From Paralithodes platypus (taxonomy: Eukaryota; Arthropoda; Malacostraca; Decapoda; Lithodidae), in NCBI GenBank assembly GCA_032716605.1, contig CM064509.1, positions 51,290,022-51,354,021 on the forward strand: a DNA stretch of 64,000 nt, given 5' to 3'. Under the pieces are notes generated by a model. That model was not told the DNA's origin. It saw only the letters and a list, made by a program, of their open reading frames with translations, and did not search any database. Positions 24,294 through 34,754 of the stretch are shown here, piece by piece. Every line of letters starts with the position of its first letter. The stretch's first letter is position 1. The position numbers and the translations under genes were made by a program.

Positions 24294-24620
24294 TGTTAAG
24301 GCGATCAGGTGCTCTCCTTAATCGAGAAGGAGATGGTGAAGGAGTAATCCTGTCACCCAATCAGAAGGCGAGATTAACTCAGGTGTGCCATCAATATTTG
24401 CCCTCTATATCGCATGCCCGTGTCAAGACCCTGCCTCCTCCGAGCTCTCAGCCAATCACAGGCCGCCATTGACGCAACAAAACACTCACCTCACCTCACC
24501 TCCTAAACACCCGGCTCATAACTTACCCTCAGTTCACACCCGTATATTATGTCCTGGTAAAAAAAATAAAGTACATTGGTGCCACCCTCTTACTCCCATC
24601 AGCCACTAAAGACCATCACA
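24281..24620 (+). repeat. Probable 3' polypurine tract and LTR of the Gypsy element
   Basis: A purine run (TTGAGAGGGAGAG, 24281-24293) is followed by TG at 24294, the usual LTR start. Inside are a CCAAT box (24452), a TATA-like TATATTA (24543) and AATAAA (24567) in the order expected of U3-R-U5. No 5' LTR partner was found, because the element is 5' truncated near 19735. The 3' boundary is uncertain. Confidence 0.45.
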
Positions 24621-25694
<1,074 letters not shown>

Positions 25695-26084
25695 TGCAGC
25701 CAATCAGCGCACGGCATTGACTGTGAGGAGGGAGGAGTTTAACCAGCCGTTTAGCACCGCCCACCAGTGCGCTGATTGGTCGGTTAAATACCCTCCGCCT
25801 TCACAACTGTCTCCACATTCCGTATCCCGTCAATAACAAGGTTATTTCCTTTGGGCAAGCTTCTTACTCCTGTAAGCCCTGAGAAAATAAGGAAAAACCA
25901 CTGCCGGGACACTATTATGAAGAGGGGTGAAACTAATTAAGTGAGAAGAAGTGGATCAAAGCAGCTGCCTGGGGGAAGATATTGCAGTCCGCCCGGCTGG
26001 ACCAATCAGCGCGCTCGCTGACGTGACGGGCGGGTATATAAGGAGGGGGTGGAGCGAGACAGAGCCACTCTACTCCACTCCAGC
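25695..26084 (+). promoter_or_regulatory. TATA promoter with multiple Y-boxes (CCAAT) before the cold-shock-domain gene
   Basis: TATATAAGG lies at 26035-26043, 42-50 bases before the ATG, so the 5' leader is short. Upstream are CCAATCAGCG at 25700, CTGATTGG (a classical Y-box, the inverted CCAAT) at 25772, CCAATCAGC at 26002 and a CRE-like TGACGTGA at 26019-26026. Tight spacing and orientation suggest a real polymerase II promoter. Confidence 0.65.
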
Positions 26085-26596
26085 ATGCCTGCCGAGACCT
26101 CCAGCACCACAACCACCCTTACTGGCCACGTTAAGTGGTTTAACCCTGGACAGGATTCGTGGGGTCATTTAAGGAACGCGAAAATCCGCCTTTGTCTATG
26201 CTTGCATGTCACGTGACCGGGGGAGCCAATAGGAGGCTGAATTTCCTGGTGAGGCAAGCCATCTATCAGTAGGAGCTGGGACCCCACCAAAGACAGACCT
26301 GCGCTGCTCTCTCCTCCCACCACAACCCTTTCACCCCTTTTCCGGTGCCACATATGACCCAGTAAACACAGTAAGTTTTTGTACCATATTTGTTGAAAGT
26401 TACAGTAATCATATGTTTCATGCCTTTGTATTAGACTTAGGACTTTCAGTCTTCTACACATGATGGCTAGATTGTGTGACGTCGTGTCCTGACTGTTGCC
26501 AGATATCTGAGTTGCCATATACCACCACAATTTTTTTTTTCTTGTTTTTTTTTCTTGTTTTTTTTTTCTGATTTCGCTATTGGTGTATTTCCTCAT

Positions 26597-27655
26597 TGAA
26601 TTTGACAAAGTACTTACCTGTTATGCCCCCAGTGACTACCTACCCATTTCCTTATAATTTTACCTGGTTTCTGCTGATTGATTGGTACCAATTAGTTACC
26701 TGTCATGCCCCCAGTTGCCCAGGGACAAGCTACCCATTTTATTACCATTTTACCTGTTCCTGGTGATTGAATTTGACAAAGTACTTACCTGTTGTGCCCC
26801 CAGTGACTACCTACCCATTTCCTTATAATTTTACCTGGTTTCTGCTGATTGATTGGTACCAATTAGTTACCTGTCATGCCCCCAGTTGCCCAGGGACAAG
26901 CTACCCATTTTATTACCATTTTACCTGTTCCTGGTGATTGAATTTGACAAAGTACTTACAAGTTGTGCCCCCAGTGACTACCTACCCATTTCCTTATAAT
27001 TTTACCTGGTTTCTGCTGATTGATTGGTACCAATGACTTACCTGTCATGCCCCCAGTTGCCCAGGGACAAGCTACCCATTTATTACCATTTTACCTGTTC
27101 CTGGTGATTGAATTTGACAAAGTACTTACCTGTTGTGCCCCCAGTGACTACCTACCCATTTCCTTATAATTTTACCTGGTTTCTGCTGATTGATTGGTAC
27201 CAATTAGTTACCTGTCATGCCCCCAGTTGCCCAGGGACAAGCTACCCATTTTATTACCATTTTACCTGTTCCTGGTGATTGAATTTGACAAAGTACTTAC
27301 CTGTTGTGCCCCCAGTGACTACCTACCTATTTCCTTATAATTTTACCTGGTTTCTGCTGATTGATTGGTACCAATTAGTTACCTGTCATGCCCCCAGTTG
27401 CCCAGGGACAAGCTACCCATTTTATTACCATTTTATCTGTTCCTGGTGATTGAATTTGACAAAGTACTTACCTGTTGTGCCCCAGTGACTACCTACCCAT
27501 TTCCTTATAATTTTACCTGGTTTCTGCTGATTGATTGGTACCAATGACTTACCTGTCATGCCCCCAGTTGCCCAGGGACAAGCTACCCATTTTATTACCA
27601 TTTTACCTGTTCCTGCTGATTGAAATTTACCAAGTACTTACCTGTTATGCCCCCA
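26597..27655. repeat. 171-bp dimeric satellite, six units plus a partial unit, inside the TIR element
   Basis: Units start at about 26597, 26768, 26939, 27109, 27280, 27451 and 27621 (170-171 bp each, very similar). Each is made of two diverged halves of about 85 bp. Both halves carry TTACCTG.., TGCCCCCAGT, CTACCCATTT and TTTTACCTG, and end in CTG.TGATTGA. It is a higher-order repeat. No coding potential. Confidence 0.95.
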
Positions 27656-27832
27656 CATTTTTTTTTTTTATATTTTTTTAATATTTTTAGGGTGTAGTAT
27701 GTATTATTCAAGCAGTATTCATCATTCACATGTGATCAAAATCCATGCATTTATAATCATCCTATACATTGTGGAAAGTGTTGTCTACTTTCAGAGGGTT
27801 GCGGCCGGAGCGGTGCTGGGAGATAAGGTTAA

Positions 27833-28007
27833 CCCTTTCAGTACTGTGTGTGTATAACTACTCCAAACCCCCATTATTCATACTGATATTGTTCTTAGGT
27901 TGTTTAGGAATGTCCATGGTGATTTATAGGCAGATTCATAAACAATTTGTTCAGTTATGAATTTTTTTCTCTCAAATTTTTGCCGAAAACTGTCTGACGT
28001 CTCGGAG
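27833..28007. mobile_element. Possible small TTAA-flanked MITE nested in the TIR element
   Basis: TTAA at 27829-27832 is followed by CCCTTTCAGTACTG, with a palindrome near the end. TTAA at 28008-28011 is preceded by GACGTCTCGGAG, again with a palindrome. The two ends are only weakly inverted copies of each other. Confidence 0.25.
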
Positions 28008-29442
28008 TTAAGTGTACACAATGCTATGTCATTGCTATTTACTAGTTCTGATCTCAATATTTAGGGTTTCCCTGTGTTCCAGTGTTGGTTGGCACTATTC
28101 TGACAAAGTTTCAACTAAATCCACCAATATTTAGGCACCCTAATGATTTTCTGTAAACCATTGATCATTTTTTGAGTTTTCGAAATTAACCCTTTTTATT
28201 CTTTGCACAGATCGCGCCCTATGGGACCCAGGTCGACAAGACTGCAGCTGATGAGGTCCACACCATCCCCCTACTAGTCACCAGAGTTTCACTATCCTCA
28301 GGGAACTTTAAGTATTTATTTTTATTTTTTAGTAAACTTAGTCATTTTCTTAAGTTATTTTTCTAGAATAATCATTAAAAATATAAAAATCACTCTGATT
28401 TTCAATTCCACTTCACATTAGATTAAGCATTCCTTATATTACATGTTCAAATGTAGACAAAAAATCTATCTCAATTACCTGATTTTTGGCGAATATTTTA
28501 GTGCGGCGTGCCACTTTCGACTCTCGTTTCCTTTACCGTACGCGTTAGAACGCGAAACCTGTCCAGGGTTTAACACCAAGAAGGGGTATGGTTTTATCAC
28601 TCACAATGGAGGGGACATCTTTGTCCACTCAACAGGCATTGAAAAGCCCAACCCTCGTCATCCTGTGCCCTCTCTTTCCAACAATGAGAGGGTGTCCTTC
28701 AGGATTAAAAAGACGAAAAGAGGAGAGGAGGCCACCAACGTTATGGGCCCTGAAGGAGAAGTCCTGAAGGGCTCTAGACATGGAAGAATCAGGAGGGAGG
28801 AACACCATGCCACAGCAGTCATCAATGATAACCGCCTGGAGCTAATCCAGGTGGTTGTCACAACTGCTACGGCCCTTTGCCAAGGGAAGCATCATCTCCT
28901 ACAGGAGTACCTCTACCATCACTCCTGAAGGCAAACAACCTCCCAACCATCATCATCCCGCCTCTTCCAACACCATCTCCATTATCTAGCCTCATTCCAT
29001 CTCAGGCTGTGAGACAAAGATGTCACCAGAGGAGGCGTCTGGATCTCCAGAAGCCTCTCTCAAGGCCCACGCCACCGCCTCCTGCTTCAGCAGTCTCTGA
29101 CTCTCCACCACCATCACCAGCCAACTGTGCAGGACCTGCAGCAGCCTCCACTCCATCACCAACCACCACTGACCATCCGGTGGCAGCCTCCTCCCCTGTG
29201 TCGACAGAGTACACCGAGTCCACCATCGGAGAAGAAATCGACGTGGAGGAGATCGAGGAAGATGACGGAGATATCGACGTGGGGCCCACGGCCGACGAGC
29301 TCCAGAAGACCTTCGCCGAGCTGTCGAAGAAGATCAAGGCAGCTACGGCAGCAGGAAAACGTTCCTCACCAGAGATCCGGAGCCAGTTCTCGAAATGTCT
29401 GCACCAGAGAAGTCTTCTACAGTGAAATGACACTCAACTAAA

Positions 29443-31255
29443 ATAAAAAAACAGCAATGCAGATCGCCTGCAAGCTTTTACCTCTCCAACTCTTCATCCT
29501 TCACCACTTTACCTTCAATTTCCAACTCTACTTTCATCACTCGTGAGGCCTCTCCCCACATCATTCATTCATTCATTCACAGAGCCAGACTTCAGGACGG
29601 CACTGGCCGGTCAGCATCATCTCTCCCCTCCATCGCACCCTATCCCTACAGCCATACATGGAATTAATGGAATAAAGTGGGAACTGCAAATAGAAGAAGA
29701 CGGACAATAGCTATTGCAGGAGTCGAAGCAGCGCAGAATCGCCCAATCTTCATGTACCCAGCTACACCTGTGGTATTCCCGGGCCTGTTCTTATATTGCA
29801 CATCTTCACCAGCGCTCCCAGAAACTACATGGTGTGGGAGGAATCCTGACTGAGAAGACGAGCTTGTGCGATTTTGGTGGCCAGCCTGAGCCGGGAAGAA
29901 AAACTAATACAAGCTTAGGGGAACCGGCAGAAAGTGGAGAGAAGATAAGAAAGGAGAACAATAATATTTATTTATGGGACCTATTGGCTCCACAAATGAA
30001 TACAAAAATTTAGAAATTAATTGACCTGGCTGTGTGCCACTAAACATTGATGTTGCCTATTTTAGGTAAGCCATATTAAAAGACAAATTGACAAATGATA
30101 CAATACAAATTATGATGAGTTTTGGTTCAGCTTTTAATTGCTAGTAAAGTGAACTACATTTAGCTAGGAATTAGGTTCTGTTCGGATATGTCAATTGTGG
30201 GAGTTAGTGAAGTGGGAAAAGTCATCACCACAGAGTTTTAGTTTATTAAATGTTAGATACAACACAACCAGGGAGGTTTGTCTTGCTGTATCTTGAGTTC
30301 AAGGAATAGGAGATAAAAGAGGTTTAGTTTATTAAATATTGGATGCTTGATAATCAGGGATAATAGTCCCGCCGTATCTTCAGTTTACTAAATAGGGAGA
30401 AATTTGTATCAGTGAGGAGAGCCACTATGATGATATCTCTTAAAGTCTAGAGGAGAGGAGAAAACAATCTTATGTTAAAGAGAAAACTGATTATTCATTG
30501 CGGAAATTATTGTTTAAAGCGTTTGCATGCATACGTCATGAATATATTTTTCACTAAGATTGGAGTACCCATAAATTAGCTACTAATTTATTCAGTTTCA
30601 ATTGACTAGCTTTAAGTGTGACCTAAACCATTCGAAGCTAAAGTAATGCATACTCTGAATAGCTAAGGGAATATATAATTCCACAAAACGTAATTATACC
30701 CTGCAGTCGCAAGTATTCAAACCCCAAGTATTCAAACCAGGTTTGAACTGGTTTGAACTTACGTTAGTCCGAGGTGGGAATCACTAATAGATTAAGGAAT
30801 AATAATACCAGAGTTCAGAGGTTAATGAAATATAGTAAGAGTTTATGATTAACTGCCGAAGTATTCCAACCCCCATAGTAAAAGGAAAACACAATAACAA
30901 GTACCATTACTATCCACTCGCCGAGATGAAATAAATGTACTTAATTTATGATGCAAAAAGTATTAGCATATTCCGTGATATCAACACAACTTTTCCTTTA
31001 TGTGCGTATTTCAATATGTTCTTCCAGTCCCCCTCATACTAACTCGGAGCTCCGTGGAGGACACAATATACAGTCTATCCCTTCATTAAGGTTACAGTTC
31101 TTGGGTGATGGGACACAATTTAATCATTGCAATTCTTGCACTCGGGACATTTGAAAGCTTTAAAATTAGTGTGAAATATAAACAACACTAATAAGATAAT
31201 TCCCCAATTACGTTTGGCACGCTCACTAGTTCCATTCTCTTAGAGTTCATTGATT
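29443..31255. other. No gene seen
   Basis: The polyadenylation-like AATAAA of the cold-shock-domain gene is near 29443. The rest is AT-rich unique-looking sequence without recognised elements. Confidence 0.5.
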
Positions 31256-31785
31256 AATCTATCTATCTATTGCCTGACGCCGTGATCCCCGAAGGGGTGG
31301 CCACGAACGAACCGCCCCCATGCACCTCTGTCCCCAGTCAGTCGACGCCCCTCCCCCCAACCAGCACCGCCTTCGTTCATGTAGTTCCTCACTCCATCCT
31401 TCCACCTCATATTCGGTCTACCTCTCCCCCTCTGTCCCTCCACCTCGCTCTCGTACACCCTCTTAGTCATTCTCTCGCTTTCCATACGTTCCATATGGCC
31501 GAACCATCTCAAGTTGTTCCTTTTCACACTTTCCAGCACATCTACCTCCACACCACACCTCCTTCTTACTTCCTCATTAGTCTGTCTATCCCTCCATGTA
31601 ACTCCGCACGCACTCCTTAAGTAATTCATTTCCACTGCTCTCACTCTTGGTCTGAGTCTCTCAACCAACGTCCATGCTTCGCTTCCGTAAGTCAGTGTCG
31701 GGATTACCACACTGTCATGCAAGGACTTCTTCACTTCCATATTACCTAATAAAAGTCTTCCATAAATAAAAACAAACATAATAAT
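31256..31785 (-). mobile_element. LINE family C, copy C2 (ORF2 carboxy terminus)
   Basis: An open frame of 170 codons: LLLGNMEVKKSLHDSVVIPT, LTYGSEAWTLVERLRPRVRA, YLRSACGVTWRDRQTNEEVR, FGHMERMESERMTKRVYESE, RGRGRPNMRWKDGVR, GRFVRGHPFGDHGVRQ then stop. The stop lies within the GGCAATAGATAGAT 3' end, followed by a GATA tail (31256-31272). Only the end of the RT polyprotein is present, but the frame is intact, so this copy is younger than C1. Confidence 0.85.
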
Positions 31786-31851
31786 ATAAATAATAAGAAA
31801 AAAACTGTCTGAAAGGAATTAGACATGGATCATCGAAAAATAGAGAGGTTT

Positions 31852-32511
<660 letters not shown>

Positions 32512-32682
32512 TTATTATGTTCTCTCCACCAACCAGCTCTACTCTTAAAATCGATTAATGAAATTAACAGACACATGTGGCAGTCCGGGGATTCGAACCT
32601 AGGATGCTCACACCGAAAATCAACACACTATGCACTGCACCACGAAGACAGTTAAAGAATAATGCACAAGCCTACGATTTAT
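32512..32682 (-). mobile_element. tRNA-derived SINE S1, copy 1
   Basis: On the minus strand: GTGGTGCAGTGCATAGTG (box A region), GGTTCGAATCCCCGG (a perfect box B), ACTGCCAC, then a body ending TTGGTTGGTGGAGAGAAC. Copy 2 is 329 bases away in the same orientation, and a diverged copy is at 23262. Confidence 0.8.
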
Positions 32683-32837
32683 TATGCGTTTCGAATCCTG
32701 CATACCAATCTTAGCATGTACAATATCCCAACTGCGCTGCTATCGGAGGCTATGCATAGGTGAAAGGAAATAGTAATTAATGGGGCACTTAACCCTAGGG
32801 AAGACCTCTCGATAAATTACTACTGAACCCGAATGAA
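32683..32837 (-). repeat. tRNA-like segment between the two S1 copies
   Basis: The minus strand reads AGCGCAGTTGGGATATTG (box-A-like) and GGATTCGAAAC (box-B-like) about 30 bases apart, so this may be the head of a second SINE. Only one copy is in the window, so family status is unproven. Confidence 0.4.
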
Positions 32838-33005
32838 TTATTATGTTCTCTCCACCAACCAACTCTACTCCTAAAATCGATTAATGAAATTAACAGACAC
32901 ATGTGGCAGTCCGGGGATTCGAACCTAGGATGCTCACACCGAAAATCAATATACTATGCACTGCACCACGAAGACAGTTAAAGAATACTGCACAAGCCTA
33001 CGATT
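32838..33005 (-). mobile_element. tRNA-derived SINE S1, copy 2
   Basis: Nearly identical to copy 1 at 32512-32682, with the same box B and body. It ends against a short TA array. Confidence 0.8.
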
Positions 33006-33037
33006 TTATATATATATATATATATTGTATATAGTTT

Positions 33038-33145
33038 GGCTTGAATGTCCCTTGATTTTGGCCCTGTCCCTCTTTCAACTATGGGAGAGGCACTTGCTAC
33101 AGGCAGTTCTGCCTATTTGTCTCCCTCACTCACATAGACAACAAA
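33038..33145 (+). mobile_element. Jockey-like LINE family A, copy A4 (3' UTR only)
   Basis: GGCCCTGTCCCTCTTTCAAC, AGGCAGTTCTGCC and TTTGTCTCCCTCACTCACAT match the 3' end of copy A3 (16520-16600). A short A-rich tail follows. Confidence 0.75.
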
Positions 33146-34460
33146 AATATATATAGATATATAGATACCGGTAGCTAGTTAGATAGATAGATAGATAGAT
33201 AGAGAGATACATACATAAGTATATAGGGAAATAGATAGATGAATAGATAGATAGATAGATTTATATGCATAAATTATCGGAGTGCCTAAGATATTTATCT
33301 ATTTAACAGGTAAAATTGTTTTAATCAACATTATTATTGTTTCTGTATAACCTCTCTCAATTGTTTAGTTATTTACCAAAGCTGTATCTCAAAATGAGGA
33401 AAGCAAAGAGGAAGAAGGGGTGAACGTATACACCAATTACGAACCTCACAAATGAATGAGATGTCTTTCTTTATAAAGCCTTTATTGTATTTGATTTTAT
33501 GTATCAGACGCAAACTTGAAGAGTAGAACAATAAACTCTTTACTATTGATATATCCAGGCGTCATAATCCCTTGTAGTTTTGACGTCACAGACCAAACGC
33601 CATTATTTTTGTTATTGCTATGCCAACATTGGTTGTGCCTGTACAGTATGTGCGTGTGTGTTTGTTGAAATGAAACCCTTCTGTGTTTGTATGTATGTCT
33701 GGGTCAATATGATGCATATTTGTATGTGTTATGTCATCCTTACCACACAATTGCCATTCATACAAGCAACCACCCTCCCTTCACTTTCAGCTGGAATCTC
33801 CTCCATTTGTCCATCAAATAATTAAGATCCCAGATACAAGTTGTAGTGCTTGCGTTCATGTCTCCCTTCGTGTGCATGAAAGGCTTTCGTGTTCGCAAAT
33901 CGTCTGTCACAAATTCATTGTTCAAGGAGGAAGTCTGTGATCAGATGTCATTCAACAATTGTTATACAATATAGTATATACGTCGCTTGATGCTGAGCGT
34001 TTGATACAGTAAGGCCCAGGTGCTTTGGTGCAGTTCACTTGAAATTTACTAGGACGTTACGCTGCGAAAAAGTATGATTATTTCAGTCTTAAACGACATT
34101 GTTATAAATCTATATGAATTGTGGATAATAAAATATACAGTAAATCGTTTCGGAAAATATATACAATGATTGAAAAGAAAAAAAAATAACGATATTTTAA
34201 ATTTAGTCAACATGATTAAACAAATTATATCGTCCATACAACATTATTTAGTTTGATACCTGGTCAAGTGAAATTATTGTATACGTTTAATCAATGACTA
34301 AGTGAAATCAATATTGCTATTATATTCAATACAACATACATTCCCATGACTTTATTGTAAGAATAATATATGTTTATATCAGAGTCAAAGTACAGTCCAT
34401 TGTAATGTATATTTCATATATAATGCATATACTGAGGATACCTAAAAGCTAATACCAAAA
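33146..34460. other. No gene seen; (GATA)n tract
   Basis: A GATA microsatellite lies at 33178-33262. The remainder is AT-rich with no recognised feature. Confidence 0.5.
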
Positions 34461-34462
34461 AC

Positions 34463-34463
34463 A

Positions 34464-34518
<55 letters not shown>
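34463..34518. repeat. Compound (CT)n(CA)n microsatellite
   Basis: CT repeats continue directly into CA repeats. A short (ATT)n tract is at 34708-34731. Confidence 0.95.
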
Positions 34519-34520
<2 letters not shown>

Positions 34521-34754
34521 ATAGATCAATATCACAGTAAAGCCTTGGATATCAAATTCTCCCGGCGAGCAAGGTGTTGAGGGGACCAAGGCCGTGTGCT
34601 GGTGACCTTGATTAATGTTGAATGAACGTACAGTATGAGGTGAACACCTGCTGATGGTGGGGGAGAGGGGGAAAGATGAGAGTTTTTGTTTAATGTATAT
34701 ACATACTATTATTATTATTATTATTATTATTTTCATTTTTATTTTCATATGCAT

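Larger units (their letters stand above)
26144..28568. mobile_element. 2.4-kb TIR element inserted in the cold-shock-domain coding sequence
   Basis: Perfect 11-bp terminal inverted repeats CCCTGGACAGG (26144-26154) and CCTGTCCAGGG (28558-28568) are flanked by TTTAA at 26139-26143 and 28569-28573. Removing the element and one TTTAA restores a continuous cold-shock frame across the site. Terminal CCC and a TTAA-containing target suggest a piggyBac-type element. No transposase frame is visible, so it is non-autonomous. It contains the 171-bp satellite and possibly a smaller TTAA element. Confidence 0.85.
26085..29424 (+). pseudogene. Cold-shock-domain (Y-box-like) protein gene, single exon, interrupted by a transposon
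   Basis: The ATG at 26085 follows the TATA box by about 45 bases and begins MPAETSSTTTTLTGHVKWFN. The frame is cut at 26143 and resumes at 28569 with FNTKKGYGFITHNGGDIFVH, then KPNPRHPVP, NNERVSFRIKKTKRGEEATN and VMGPEGE. This is a complete cold shock domain with the RNP-like KGYGFI and DIFVH motifs, which bind single-stranded RNA or DNA. Downstream, an apparent frameshift near 28830-28870 leads into a Pro/Ser-rich tail and an acidic segment (EEIDVEEIEEDDGDIDVG) with a possible helix, ending at 29424. AATAAA follows at about 29443. No introns are evident, so it is an intronless or retro-derived gene with its own promoter. As it stands it is disrupted. Confidence 0.75.

Noticed and set aside
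26144..28568. Normal intron of the cold-shock-domain gene
   Set aside because: There is no GT-AG pair that keeps frame; instead the ends are an 11-bp inverted repeat with a duplicated TTTAA.
29023..29433. Antisense 136-codon ORF over the tail of the cold-shock-domain gene
   Set aside because: It is a shadow of the GC-rich sense frame and has no start context or homologous motif.
34540..34690. Possible minus-strand exon ending near a CTTATAG site
   Set aside because: An acceptor-like CACCATCAG is present but the donor is poor and the peptide has no recognisable feature.
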